From contig CAJOHR010000004.1 in the NCBI GenBank assembly GCA_905234425.1, forward strand, positions 1 through 56,427: a stretch of DNA of 56,427 bases, written 5' to 3'. Position numbers and translations under genes: made by a program. The notes under the pieces were generated by a model, which saw only the letters and a program-made list of their open reading frames with translations, had not been told where the DNA came from and ran no database searches. Positions within the stretch are counted from its first letter, which is position 1; every line of letters begins with the position of its first letter. Below are positions 34,404 through 43,067 of the stretch, one piece after another. Source of the stretch: an uncultured Oscillospiraceae bacterium. GTDB taxonomy: Bacteria > Bacillota > Clostridia > Oscillospirales > Oscillospiraceae.

Positions 34404-36150
34404 CCAGGCCACCCCCTTCCTGCTGGGACGCATAGATCTCCTGATACACACGACAGCGCTCCATGAGCTCGTCATGGGTGCCCATGTCCTCCACGGTGCC
34501 GTGCTCGAGAACGATGATCTGGTCGGCATACTGGACCGAGGAGATCCGCTGTGCCACCAGAAGCACGGTGGTGTCCTTGTATTTGTTATAGAAGGTCTCC
34601 CGGATCTTTCCCTCCGTGGCGGAGTCCACGGCGGAGGTGGAGTCGTCCAGGATCAGGATGGAGGGATTTTTCAGCATGGCCCGGGCAATACAGAGCCGCT
34701 GCTTCTGACCGCCGGAGACGTTGACGCCGCCCTGCTCGATCTGGGTGTCCAGGCCCTCCGGGAACCGGGAGATGAACTCATAGGCCTGGGAGTCCTTTGT
34801 AGCGGCCAGCAGGGTCTCGTCGTCGGCATCGGGAGCGCCCCATTGGAGGTTGGACCGGATGGTTCCGGTAAAGAGCACGTTGTTCTGGAGCACCATGCCG
34901 ATATGCTTCCGGAGATGCCGGAGGCTGTAGTCCCTGACGTTTTTTCCGTCCACATAGACGTCGCCGGAGGTGGCGTCGTAGAACCGGGGAATCAGGTTAA
35001 CCAGGGAGGTCTTACCCTCGCCGGTGGCGCCCACAATGGCCACAAAGGACCCTGCGGGGACCCTGAAGCTCACGTCATCGAGCACCATGCCCTTCCGGTC
35101 AGACTGGGGATACTTGAAGGACACATGGTCAAAGACGATCTCGCCACGGATGGGCGCGCCGTCGTCCTTGTCGTCCTCATTGTCCTGGATACCAGGCACA
35201 TGGTTGAGAACCTCGGTGACGCGGCGTCCGCAGGCCCGGGCTCTTGTGAGACCCATGAGGACCATAGAGAACATCATGACAGACATGAGGATCTGGTTGA
35301 CGTATGTAATAAAGCTCAGGAGCTGGCCGTCCATCATCTGGCCATTGCCCACCATGTGGCCGCCGAACCAGTAGATGGCCAGGGTGGTGCCGTAGAGCAC
35401 CATCATGGTGGCGGGCTGCATGACGGAGAGCCGGATGGTGGCCATGATGGAGGTCTTCATCAGATCATCGTTGGCCTTCTTGAACTTGAGCTTCTCATGG
35501 CTCATGCGCACGAAGCTCTTGACCACCCGGATGGCGATCAGGTTCTCCTGGACCGCGGCGTTCAGGTTGTCGATCTTGGTCTGCATGACCTCGAAGAGGA
35601 AGACCGTAAAGTGTACGATGATCAGCACCACCGCCAGGAGCGTGGGAATGGCGATGAGAAAGATCACGCTGAGCCGCAGATTCATCCGGAAGCAGAAGAA
35701 GAGGGACACGATCAGCAGCGACGGCGCCCGGATCAGAACCCTGGTCAGTTCCATAGCTGTCTGCTGGAGCTGCTTGACGTCAGTGGTGCAGCGGGTCACC
35801 AGGGAGGCCGTGGAGAACTTATCCACATCGGCAAAGGAGAAGGTCTGGACCTTCCGGAACAGCGCCTCCCGGAGATTGTAGCCGAAGCCCTGAGATGCCT
35901 TGGCGGAGAACTTCGCCGCGTAGATGCCGTCCCAGATACCCAGGGCGGCCACCACGATCATGATCCCGCCCATGAGGTACATGTACGGTACGTCTCCGGC
36001 GCCGGAGTTGCCGCCCACGCCGTTGCTGACCAGCAGGCCCATGAGATAGGGCAGGATCAGCTCGGCGATGGACTCCCCCACCACCAGGATCGGCGCAAGG
36101 ATGAAGTACTTTCGGTATTCCCCGATGTACCCCATCAGTTGTTTGAACAT
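34396..36150 (-). CDS. ABC exporter half-transporter with degenerate ATPase site
   Basis: A 584-residue half-transporter with six spans and a nucleotide-binding domain. Walker A is GATGEGKTS and the signature NVSGGQKQR is intact, but Walker B reads LILDDSTSAVD, with aspartate for the catalytic glutamate, and the switch histidine is glutamine (VAQRISS). This marks the non-catalytic half of a heterodimeric exporter: its intact signature completes the working site of the partner. Ribosome site AGGAGG. It is first in the two-gene operon, behind a promoter with a palindromic operator. Confidence 0.93.
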   Translation of the reverse strand: MFKQLMGYIGEYRKYFILAPILVVGESIAELILPYLMGLLVSNGVGGNSGAGDVPYMYLMGGIMIVVAALGIWDGIYAAKFSAKASQGFGYNLREALFRKVQTFSFADVDKFSTASLVTRCTTDVKQLQQTAMELTRVLIRAPSLLIVSLFFCFRMNLRLSVIFLIAIPTLLAVVLIIVHFTVFLFEVMQTKIDNLNAAVQENLIAIRVVKSFVRMSHEKLKFKKANDDLMKTSIMATIRLSVMQPATMMVLYGTTLAIYWFGGHMVGNGQMMDGQLLSFITYVNQILMSVMMFSMVLMGLTRARACGRRVTEVLNHVPGIQDNEDDKDDGAPIRGEIVFDHVSFKYPQSDRKGMVLDDVSFRVPAGSFVAIVGATGEGKTSLVNLIPRFYDATSGDVYVDGKNVRDYSLRHLRKHIGMVLQNNVLFTGTIRSNLQWGAPDADDETLLAATKDSQAYEFISRFPEGLDTQIEQGGVNVSGGQKQRLCIARAMLKNPSILILDDSTSAVDSATEGKIRETFYNKYKDTTVLLVAQRISSVQYADQIIVLEHGTVEDMGTHDELMERCRVYQEIYASQQEGGGLDG

Positions 36151-36221
36151 AGATGGTTTCCTCCTAACTCAAACCGCGCAAAAAAGTATGAATTGCTATC
36201 CGTAAAGACCGCAAAAAAATA

Positions 36222-36248
36222 TTGCATACAAAAATAATTAGTATGCAA
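36222..36248. promoter_or_regulatory. Operator-like palindrome TTGCATAC-N11-GTATGCAA
   Basis: A perfect 8-base inverted repeat (36222-36229 and 36241-36248) in the leader of the exporter operon, about 12 bases downstream of its -10 element. The position suits a repressor. The arm wording resembles MarR/TetR-type sites; no such regulator gene is in the window. Confidence 0.6.
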
Positions 36249-36259
36249 ACAATCTTGTT

Positions 36260-36290
36260 ATTATAATACCACGCCATAGAAAAAAGTCAA
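36260..36290 (-). promoter_or_regulatory. Promoter of the first ABC exporter operon
   Basis: Minus strand TTGACT (36285-36290) with overlapping -10 choices: TATTAT (36263-36268) at 16-base spacing or TATAAT (36260-36265) at 19. Confidence 0.6.
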
Positions 36291-36369
36291 GGTATTTTAC
36301 TGGGTTTTGTATAGTATGAGTTGTTCAGTATCTGCCCGATGCGGCAATTTGTGCATCCTGTATATTTGA

Positions 36370-36404
36370 TTGTAAACCTCAATCCGTCACTCATGCGTTG
36401 ACAT
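36370..36404 (+). promoter_or_regulatory. Possible BirA operator before bioY
   Basis: TTGTAAACC (36370-36378) matches a BirA half-site; the second arm CGTTGACAT (36396-36404) matches its inverse at 6 of 9 bases and overlaps the -35. The 17-base spacer is longer than usual. Suggestive only. Confidence 0.35.
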
Positions 36405-36425
36405 TTGGAAATCCTCCGTTATAAT
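36398..36425 (+). promoter_or_regulatory. Sigma-A promoter of bioY
   Basis: TTGACA (36398-36403), 16 bases, TATAAT (36420-36425). Confidence 0.75.
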
Positions 36426-36448
36426 AGGTGTAAAAGGAGGCCGAAAAA

Positions 36449-37009
36449 ATGGAAAACACTGCAAAAAAGCCCCTGTTTACAACCCGGGAGCTCTGCGAGA
36501 CTGCCCTGGGCGCCGCTCTGATCACCGTGTGTGCCTGGATCTCCATTCCGGCCGCGGTGCCCTTCACCCTCCAGACCTTTGCGGTGTTTCTGATCGCCGG
36601 GCTTCTGGGCCTGAAACGCGGATTTCTCTCCGTGCTGGTCTATCTGCTTCTGGGGGCCGTCGGGCTTCCCGTGTTTGCAGGCTTCAAGGGTGGTCCCGCC
36701 GCTCTGGTGGGCGTCACCGGCGGATACCTTCTGGGCTTTCTGCTCTCCGCCCTGGCTGTCGGACTGCTGACGGAGCGGTTTGGCCGGTCCCTCCCGGTGC
36801 TGATCTCCAGCATGGTCCTGGGCCTGCTCCTCTGCTACGCCTTCGGCTCTGTCTGGTTCATGGTGCTCTACACAAGGTCCCAGGGACCCATCACCCTGCT
36901 GTCGGTGCTCTCCCTCTGCGTCTTCCCCTTCCTGCCGGCGGACGGGGCAAAAATCCTCCTGGCAGCCCTGCTGACCAAGCGGCTCCGGAAACTGTTGAAA
37001 ATCGTATAA
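36449..37009 (+). CDS. bioY: Biotin transporter substrate-binding subunit BioY
   Basis: A 186-residue membrane protein with five or six spans, the S-component of an ECF biotin transporter. Family features are AALITVCAWISIP, the VPFTLQTFAVFLIAGLLG segment and GVTGGYLLGFLLSA. It binds biotin and needs the shared ECF ATPase/T subunits, which are not in the window. Ribosome site AAAGGAGG. It is preceded by a consensus promoter with a possible BirA half-site, which would fit biotin control. Confidence 0.93.
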   Translation: MENTAKKPLFTTRELCETALGAALITVCAWISIPAAVPFTLQTFAVFLIAGLLGLKRGFLSVLVYLLLGAVGLPVFAGFKGGPAALVGVTGGYLLGFLLSALAVGLLTERFGRSLPVLISSMVLGLLLCYAFGSVWFMVLYTRSQGPITLLSVLSLCVFPFLPADGAKILLAALLTKRLRKLLKIV

Positions 37010-37085
37010 GGGAAACGCTAAATCCCGACGCACGTCTTGCCGTCATATCCATTTTTTGCCGTATTTACAACGTCCGGCAAACCCG

Positions 37086-37115
37086 TTGCGTGTTCGGCCC
37101 GTTGTGTGCTATAAT
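37086..37115 (+). promoter_or_regulatory. Promoter of nfo
   Basis: TTGCGT (37086-37091), 18 bases, TATAAT (37110-37115). Confidence 0.5.
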
Positions 37116-37158
37116 TCGAGCCATGAAACAGAATAATTCCCGCAAGGAGGATTTGTCT

Positions 37159-37992
37159 ATGCATTACATCGGCTGCCATCTGACCGTGTCCAAGGGGTAC
37201 CTGGCCATGGCCAAACAGGCCCTGGAGCTGGGCGGCAACACGGCCCAGTATTTCACCCGCAATCCCAGAGGCGGACAGGCCAAAGAGCTGGATCCTGAGG
37301 ACGTGGCCGCCTTTGGAGACTTTCTGAAAGAGCATGCGTTCGGGACCTTCATCGCCCACGCCCCCTACACCATCAATCCCTGCGCCGCCAAACCGGAGAC
37401 CCTGGAGTTCGCCCGGAACACCATGGCCGACGATCTTTCCAGGCTGGAGGTCATCGGGTGCAGCTACTACAACTTCCACCCGGGCTCCCATGTGGGGCAG
37501 GGCGTGGAAGCGGGAATTGAGAAAATCGCCGAGACCCTGAATCTCGTTCTGAAGCCGGAGCAGCACACCACCGTGCTCCTGGAGACCATGGCCGGCAAGG
37601 GCAGCGAGGTGGGCGGACGCTTTGAGGAGCTCCGAGCCATCATTGACCGGGTGGAGCTGTCCGACCATCTGGGGGTCTGCATGGACACCTGTCACATCTC
37701 CGACGGCGGCTATGACGTGGCCGGGGATCTGGACGCAGTGCTCACGGAGTTTGACAAGGTCATCGGCCTTGACCGGCTCAAGGCCATGCACTTAAACGAC
37801 AGCATGAATCCCGTGGGCGCCCGGAAGGACCGGCATCAAAAGCTGGGCCAGGGTTATCTGGGACTGGACTGTTTTAAGCGCATCGTGAACCATCCCGCGC
37901 TAAAGGGCCTTCCCATGGTGCTGGAGACGCCCAATGAGCTGCCCGGCTACGCCAAGGAGATCAAAATACTCCGGGAGATGATCGAGGAATAA
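37159..37992 (+). CDS. nfo: Endonuclease IV (AP endonuclease)
   Basis: A 277-residue TIM-barrel AP endonuclease of the Nfo family, which cleaves DNA 5' of abasic sites using three metals. Conserved ligands lie in FIAHAPYTIN, YNFHPGSH, LLETMAGKG, CMDTCHISDGGYD, MHLNDS and DRHQKLGQG. The length is standard. Start at ATG 37159, eight bases after AGGAGG; a longer open frame upstream overlaps bioY and is not used. Single-gene unit between its own promoter and a terminator. Confidence 0.95.
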   Translation: MHYIGCHLTVSKGYLAMAKQALELGGNTAQYFTRNPRGGQAKELDPEDVAAFGDFLKEHAFGTFIAHAPYTINPCAAKPETLEFARNTMADDLSRLEVIGCSYYNFHPGSHVGQGVEAGIEKIAETLNLVLKPEQHTTVLLETMAGKGSEVGGRFEELRAIIDRVELSDHLGVCMDTCHISDGGYDVAGDLDAVLTEFDKVIGLDRLKAMHLNDSMNPVGARKDRHQKLGQGYLGLDCFKRIVNHPALKGLPMVLETPNELPGYAKEIKILREMIEE

Positions 37993-37996
37993 AATT

Positions 37997-38036
37997 GCTC
38001 CCCTGGACAAGCGTTTTGTTCAGGGGAGCCGTTTTA
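37997..38036. terminator. Terminator between nfo and tyrS
   Basis: A perfect 9-bp GC core (37997-38005 with 38021-38029) with a large loop; TTTT on the plus side and a T-rich stretch on the minus side suit both convergent genes. Confidence 0.8.
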
Positions 38037-38044
38037 TTGTTTCA

Positions 38045-39268
38045 TCAGGCCTCCAGGACCGCCTTCACATAAACCTTCTTGCCCTTGCGGATCACAACGC
38101 CCTTTTCAAGCTGGGCTTTGGAGACGGTGGTGGCGGGATCGGTCACCTTTTCGTCCTCCAGGAAGACGCCGCCCTGCTGGACGAGACGGCGGGCCTCGCC
38201 GTTGGATTTGCTGAGGCCCAGCTTTACCATCAGGGTAAGGATGCCGATGGCGTCCTCGGTGAGAGCGTCGGCAACGATGGCGGTGGTGGGCATATCGGCA
38301 GCAGCGCCGGCGGAGAACACGGCTCTGGCCGCGGTCTGCGCCTTGTCCGCCTCCTCCTGGCCGTGGACCATCTTGGTCAGCTCATAGGCCAGGATCTCCT
38401 TCGCGCGATTGAGCTCGCTTCCCTCCCAGGCGTCCATCTTCTCGATCTCTTCCAGGGGAATGAAGGTCAGCATCCGGATGCACTTCATCACGTCCGCGTC
38501 GCCCACGTTCCGCCAGTACTGGTAGAAGTCATAGGGAGAGGTCTTTTCCGCGTCCAGCCAGACCGCGTTTCCGGCGGTTTTGCCCATCTTGTTGCCCTGG
38601 GAATCGGTGAGCAGGGTGATGGTCATGGCGTGGGCGTCCTTGCCCAGCTTCTTCCGGATCAGCTCCGTGCCGCCGAGCATATTGCTCCATTGGTCGTTGC
38701 CGCCGAACTGCATATTGCAGCCGTAGTGCTGGAAGAGATAGTAGAAGTCGTAGGACTGCATGATCATATAGTTGAACTCAAAGAAGGAGAGGCCCCGCTC
38801 CATGCGCTGCTTGTAGCACTCGGCCCGGAGCATGTTGTTCACGGAGAAGCAAGCGCCCACCTCCCGCAGGAGCTCCACATAGTTGAGGTCCAGCAGCCAG
38901 TCGGCGTTGTTCACCATCCGGGCCTTCCCCTCGCCGAACTCAATGAACCGCTCCATCTGCTTCCGGAAGCATTCGGCGTTGTGGTCGATATCCTCCTTGG
39001 TGAGCATCTTCCGCATGTCCGTCCGGCCGGAGGGGTCCCCGATCATGGTGGTGCCGCCGCCGATCAGGGCGATGGGCCGGTTGCCGGCCATCTGGAGCCG
39101 CTTCATCAGGGTCAGGGCCATGAAATGCCCGGCGGTCAGGCTGTCAGCGGTGCAGTCAAAGCCGATATAGAACGTGGCCTTTCCCGCGTTGATCATGGTT
39201 TTGATTTCCTCTTCGTCGGTGACTTGGGCGATCAGGCCCCGGGCCACCAGTTCGTCGTACAGTGTCAT
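38045..39268 (-). CDS. tyrS: Tyrosyl-tRNA synthetase
   Basis: A 407-residue class I synthetase. The HIGH equivalent is TAGHFM, the tyrosine/ATP-binding helix follows, and the KMSKS equivalent is KMGKT, the form found in TyrRS. The catalytic core GGNDQWSNMLGG and a C-terminal S4 RNA-binding domain (LGLSKSNGEARRLVQQGGV) are complete. It is controlled by a tyrosine T-box in its leader. Being a single copy in the window, it is presumably the housekeeping enzyme. Confidence 0.96.
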   Translation of the reverse strand: MTLYDELVARGLIAQVTDEEEIKTMINAGKATFYIGFDCTADSLTAGHFMALTLMKRLQMAGNRPIALIGGGTTMIGDPSGRTDMRKMLTKEDIDHNAECFRKQMERFIEFGEGKARMVNNADWLLDLNYVELLREVGACFSVNNMLRAECYKQRMERGLSFFEFNYMIMQSYDFYYLFQHYGCNMQFGGNDQWSNMLGGTELIRKKLGKDAHAMTITLLTDSQGNKMGKTAGNAVWLDAEKTSPYDFYQYWRNVGDADVMKCIRMLTFIPLEEIEKMDAWEGSELNRAKEILAYELTKMVHGQEEADKAQTAARAVFSAGAAADMPTTAIVADALTEDAIGILTLMVKLGLSKSNGEARRLVQQGGVFLEDEKVTDPATTVSKAQLEKGVVIRKGKKVYVKAVLEA

Positions 39269-39295
39269 AATAATAATCTCTCCTTAAAAATAATG

Positions 39296-39580
39296 AAGCC
39301 CTCTGACCGAAAGAACGGTCAGAGGGCGTGTTTACGCGGTACCACCTCTGGGCGTCACAGCCTCACGGCCATGACCTCATGGAGTCCTGAAAAAACTCCG
39401 GCGCGATAACGGGCGCACCCGTGGGAGCCTACTGGGAATGATTTCCGTTCAGCCGGAAGCTCGGGAGTGTAATTTCCGAAAACGCCCGTCTCCCCTTTTC
39501 ACCGCCCAGGGGCTCTCTTCGCACTGTCAGCGCCTCGTACTGTTCTCCTTCATCGCCGTTTGCAATCTCAATTGGAATGG
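39296..39580 (-). ncRNA. T-box leader of tyrS (tyrosine)
   Basis: The minus-strand leader of tyrS contains the T-box core AGAGGTGGTACCGCG (about 39334-39348), which base-pairs with the CCA end of uncharged tRNA. Directly after it is a terminator stem, GCCCTCTGACCG with its complement (about 39299-39326), ending in a T-rich stretch. Upstream lies a long stem I region; a TAC triplet at 39469-39471, in a purine-rich loop context, is the likely tyrosine specifier. Uncharged tRNA(Tyr) would favour the antiterminator and tyrS expression. The whole gap between tyrS and its promoter is explained by this element. Confidence 0.92.
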
Positions 39581-39609
39581 AGTATACCAGAGGCGGCCGA
39601 AAATGTCAA
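39581..39609 (-). promoter_or_regulatory. Sigma-A promoter of the tyrS T-box transcript
   Basis: Minus strand TTGACA (39604-39609), 17 bases, TATACT (39581-39586). Confidence 0.85.
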
Positions 39610-39622
39610 GTCCCCGGACGTT

Positions 39623-40105
39623 CTAGGCCGGGTCTATCCGTTTCAGTTCTACGGTGACCTTTGATCCATTCACGGTGAGAAGGCCGTAGCTCGGTCTTGC
39701 GCCGTAGCCGATGGAGCCGGGATTCAGGATCTCCATGGCCAGGCTGTGATCCTGATACGGCTTATGGGTGTGCCCGAACAGAACCACATTGGCCTCCGCC
39801 TCCATGGCGGAATAGCGCAGCTTTGTCAGGGTCCGGTCGATCTTCACGTTGTATTCATGGCCGTGGACCGCAAAGAGCCTCACCTGCTCCACCCGGAGCA
39901 CCAGCTTCATGGGCGCGGCGGACCGGCCGTCGCAGTTGCCGCGGACATTCAGCACCTCCGTCCGGGGATACCGGTTTTTCAAGGGAACCAGGTCCCCTTC
40001 CCCATCCCCCAGATGGATCACCATGTCCGGGTTTTCCTGTTCCATGACCCGGATCATGTTGTCCGGGCAGCCGTGAGAGTCGGAAAAGACGCAGATCCGT
40101 TTCAA
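39623..40105 (-). CDS. YfcE/MJ0936-family metallophosphoesterase
   Basis: A 160-residue calcineurin-like phosphoesterase with all metal motifs in order: FSDSHG, HLGDGEGD, RGNCD, AVHGHE and FGHTH. Relatives hydrolyse phosphodiesters in vitro; the natural substrate is unknown. The start is a TTG codon at 40105, nine bases after AAAAGGAG, and no ATG gives the conserved KRICVFSDSHG start. It lies 15 bases after capA on the same strand, so the two are probably one operon. Confidence 0.9.
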   Translation of the reverse strand: MKRICVFSDSHGCPDNMIRVMEQENPDMVIHLGDGEGDLVPLKNRYPRTEVLNVRGNCDGRSAAPMKLVLRVEQVRLFAVHGHEYNVKIDRTLTKLRYSAMEAEANVVLFGHTHKPYQDHSLAMEILNPGSIGYGARPSYGLLTVNGSKVTVELKRIDPA

Positions 40106-40120
40106 AATGCCACGCTCCTT

Positions 40121-41275
40121 TTAATCAAATATGTTTCTTTCGCCAAGGCCCGCGCTCAGGTCCCGCAGCTTCTCCAGAATCCTGGTTTTTTCGTCGCCTT
40201 CCACAGGCACTGGCTGGAAGTTGTTGTAGCCGTACACAGAGGATATGGAGCAGGGAATCACGTGTATCTGATCGTCCGAAAACACCTGATCTCCCTGGAG
40301 AGAAAAGGTCTGCTGAAAGATCATGCAGTCATAATCCGGAGGACTGTAGTTGCCGCCGAAGCAGAAGTTCCCCAGGCTATAGACGATGTACCGGCCCTTG
40401 TAGACCTCCACGCCCTGGAGAACATGGGGATGGTGGCCGATGACCAGGTGGGCCCCGGCGTCGATGGCGGCGTGGGCCAGCTCGATCTGGTCCGGGTCAG
40501 GCGTGTCGTCGTTCTCCATGCCCCAGTGAAAACAGGCCACGATCAGCTCCGCTCCCTGATCCCGGAGGGTATGGATATTCCGCTTCAGGTCCTCCAGGTG
40601 TTGTGGGTCCTCATAGACGGTAAACTGTCCGCTGAAGCCCACCTTGACGCCATTGATATCCACGATCGCCGTTTCATCATACCCGAAATGAACGATTCCG
40701 GCTGCATCCAGCGCGGCGGCTGTGTCGGAAAACCCGATTTCTCCGAAGTCATGGCTGTGGTTGTTGGCCAGGTTGGCCGCTTCCACGCCCCCCATGGTCA
40801 GCACTTGCGTATATTCCTTCTCTCCCTTGAAGGTCCAGCTCTTCTCCTCGGCGTTCTCCGCCTCCGTCAAGGCGCCCTCGAAGTTCACCACCGTCAGGTC
40901 GTCATTTTGGAATATATCACGGACATTTTCCAGGAAAAAGGCCGGTCCCTCCATATCATACATCTCGTTGAAGCTCCCGTCGTATCCAAGGGCTTCATCC
41001 ATTCCCAGGGTGCAGTCCCCGGCAAAGGACAGCTTCACCTGCCGGATAGCCGGCGTGGGCGCAGGCGTTGCTGCCGGCGCGGATACCGTCACAGCCATCT
41101 CCGGCCCAGGCTCCGGTTCCCTCCCGCAGCCCCGGAGAACCGGCAGCAGGATCATCAGGATCAGCAGGACCGGAATGCCGATGATCAAAAAAGCGGGCAC
41201 ACGCTTTTCTCTGCGCAAATACCGATACGTCGCCAGGGGCAGCAGGGAGGCTATTCGCAAATACCGCTTGACCAT
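40121..41275 (-). CDS. CapA-family protein (poly-gamma-glutamate type)
   Basis: A 384-residue membrane-anchored CapA protein. One span at residues about 28-47 (FLIIGIPVLLILMILLPVL) precedes a short Pro/Ala-rich linker and the metallophosphoesterase-like CapA domain: SFAGDCTLG, NFEGALT, ANNHSHDFG, HWGMEND and IGHHPHVLQG. CapA/PgsA proteins take part in poly-gamma-glutamate export, and many stand-alone copies have no known role. No capB or capC is nearby, so polymer synthesis is not implied. Ribosome site GAGGAGG with a longish 11-base spacing. Confidence 0.9.
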   Translation of the reverse strand: MVKRYLRIASLLPLATYRYLRREKRVPAFLIIGIPVLLILMILLPVLRGCGREPEPGPEMAVTVSAPAATPAPTPAIRQVKLSFAGDCTLGMDEALGYDGSFNEMYDMEGPAFFLENVRDIFQNDDLTVVNFEGALTEAENAEEKSWTFKGEKEYTQVLTMGGVEAANLANNHSHDFGEIGFSDTAAALDAAGIVHFGYDETAIVDINGVKVGFSGQFTVYEDPQHLEDLKRNIHTLRDQGAELIVACFHWGMENDDTPDPDQIELAHAAIDAGAHLVIGHHPHVLQGVEVYKGRYIVYSLGNFCFGGNYSPPDYDCMIFQQTFSLQGDQVFSDDQIHVIPCSISSVYGYNNFQPVPVEGDEKTRILEKLRDLSAGLGERNIFD

Positions 41276-41305
41276 TTGACTTCTCGCCTCCTCTGTTTGT
41301 CAATA

Positions 41306-41334
41306 ATTGTAGCATACGGTAATTGGAGAATCAA
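41306..41334 (-). promoter_or_regulatory. Sigma-A promoter of the capA operon
   Basis: Minus strand TTGATT (41329-41334), 17 bases, TACAAT (41306-41311). Confidence 0.65.
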
Positions 41335-41364
41335 CCAAGGTTCTCCCTGATTTGCTCCGGATGC

Positions 41365-41402
41365 GGAACGCCGGACACGCGAATTCGCGCATCCGGCGTT
41401 CC
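41365..41402. terminator. Strong hairpin after the XRE regulator gene
   Basis: An 11-bp GC-rich stem (41365-41375 with 41392-41402) with a further CGCG-AATT-CGCG inner stem. It lies 43 bases after the regulator stop. There is no T run on either side, so termination is uncertain. Confidence 0.45.
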
Positions 41403-41444
41403 TATGGTTATGGATAAGAGAGGAGCAAATGAAAAAGGAGGCCG

Positions 41445-42872
41445 TCAGTTCCGGTACCGATGGAGCACCATCTCAATGATCCGGATGCTGTCCTCGGGAG
41501 GAATCACATCTCCCAGCAGCAGGGCGTTGTCCACATAGTCCCGGAGAACGTATCCCAGGGTGGCCTCGGTGATATCAAAGAAAACAGCATTTCGCTTCGG
41601 CATCTCGCAGACCGTGACCAGCTTGGTCCCGTAGAGACCCAGGCAGAGTCTGGAGCTGGCCAGGAAAAACTCATGGCGGAACAGATAGGGAATGATATTC
41701 CCGGCCTTTGCCCGCCGGACAAATTCCTCCATGGCGTCCAGCACATCCTCCCGCTCGATCACGGGAATATCCGGTCCCTGGATCTCCACCAGGCGGCCAT
41801 GCTCGATCAGATACTCCAGACCGGGAACGGTGAAAAAGCAGACGCAGCCGTTGTTGCCGGAGTTCACATAGTACTCCCGGAGCGCTTCCGCCACCTCCGG
41901 GTCATCCAGCATCCCCTCCGGCGTATACTTCGCAACGGCAGCGGGACTGAGACAGGGAAGAATGCAGGGCTCCGACGCCAGAGTGACCGGCACCAGAGGG
42001 CCGCCTGACCGTTCCGTGATCCGGTGATGCAGGAGAAGATAGTCCCTGAGTCCGGCCCGATCTCCATGCATGACCGGCTGGAAGCTCGCGCGCATCTCCC
42101 GGAACCTGGCGGCAAACAAGCTGTGGGCCTCCGGGTCCTTGAGGCATACGGCGCTCTCTCCGTCGCCGGAGATCAGCAGCACAATGTCAGTGGTAAAGAT
42201 GAAATAGGGAAATGCCACTGTCCCGTTGTCCGGGTCCGGCAGGTAACAGTACCAGGGATCATAGTGGTTCATCCGCAGCATTTTCGGAAGGATCACGCGG
42301 ATGTGCTCCATGTTGTCGTGCCGGGCCTTGTCCGTGGCGGTGGACTTCAGGCAGAACAGGTGATGCGCCCCCTGAAAGCCCGGCGCGCAGGCGCTGAGGG
42401 CCTGGAGCAGCGTCTCAAAGGTATAGGTGAACCGAGGCGAGATCATCAGGGATATTTCGCCCCCGTCCCTGCCGGTTTCCTGCTCCAGGATAAAGCGGAT
42501 CGCCGCCTTGACATTTTCCTTTCCCACGATCACATCCGGGATCTGCACGGGCCCACGGGCGCGGGGCTCCTGAGACACCGGCGCAGGATCAGCCATTTCC
42601 GCAAGCATATTCTTCAAGGCCATAAAGGAGGCGTACCGCAGATTGCCGATCCGCTCGATCTTGTAGGTCTGGATCAGATCGGTCTTCCGGGGAAGATCAC
42701 ATAGCATGGCGTCAAGCAGCAGCTCCAAAGTCTCCAGGCTGTCCGGCAGTCGGGAACCGCTCTGGATCTTATAGAGCATGGAGGCGGACATGCCGCTCCG
42801 CTCGGCCAGAATGGAGATGGAAACGCCGCAGACGTCGATGGCGTTCTTCAGTCGTTCGGAAAACACAGACAT
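41445..42872 (-). CDS. XRE-type HTH protein with large unrecognised C-terminal region
   Basis: A 475-residue protein. Residues about 5-60 are a Cro/C1-type helix-turn-helix (ISILAERSGMSASMLYKIQSG). The remaining 400 residues belong to no family I recognise. They contain ISPRFTYTFETLLQAL, FIFTTDIVLLISG and a C-terminal FFDITEATLGYVLRDYVDNALL; the overall look is of a mixed alpha/beta, non-membrane region with an even residue make-up. It probably is a regulator with a ligand-binding or enzymatic sensor part. Ribosome site AGGAGG. It is divergent from the second ABC exporter operon, which makes that operon a candidate target (inference). Confidence 0.72.
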   Translation of the reverse strand: MSVFSERLKNAIDVCGVSISILAERSGMSASMLYKIQSGSRLPDSLETLELLLDAMLCDLPRKTDLIQTYKIERIGNLRYASFMALKNMLAEMADPAPVSQEPRARGPVQIPDVIVGKENVKAAIRFILEQETGRDGGEISLMISPRFTYTFETLLQALSACAPGFQGAHHLFCLKSTATDKARHDNMEHIRVILPKMLRMNHYDPWYCYLPDPDNGTVAFPYFIFTTDIVLLISGDGESAVCLKDPEAHSLFAARFREMRASFQPVMHGDRAGLRDYLLLHHRITERSGGPLVPVTLASEPCILPCLSPAAVAKYTPEGMLDDPEVAEALREYYVNSGNNGCVCFFTVPGLEYLIEHGRLVEIQGPDIPVIEREDVLDAMEEFVRRAKAGNIIPYLFRHEFFLASSRLCLGLYGTKLVTVCEMPKRNAVFFDITEATLGYVLRDYVDNALLLGDVIPPEDSIRIIEMVLHRYRN

Positions 42873-42976
42873 GCTTTATTCCTCCTAAATGATATCAATA
42901 ATTTTGGGGGAGCGCAATTCCTGAAGGTTCGTTTTTCCCAAATAAGTTTGTCCAAAAACCTGTCCAATCCATTTTC

Positions 42977-43005
42977 AGTATACCAGAAGTCATAATTATT
43001 TGCAA
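42977..43005 (-). promoter_or_regulatory. Promoter of the XRE regulator gene
   Basis: Minus strand TTGCAA (43000-43005), 17 bases, TATACT (42977-42982). The leader is about 100 bases. Confidence 0.6.
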
Positions 43006-43067
43006 CATTTCCTTCCATGCCCATTCCCTCCTTTTCCTGTCTGTCCCAGTCCCCGGCGCCGGCCGTC

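Noticed and set aside
34321..36237. Long open frame antisense to the first ABC exporter pair
   Set aside because: His/Gly/Val-rich low-complexity translation, no ribosome site, and it covers two clear ABC half-transporters on the other strand.
40121..41275. CapA gene as part of a poly-gamma-glutamate capsule operon
   Set aside because: No CapB ligase or CapC is adjacent; the only neighbour in the operon is a phosphoesterase.
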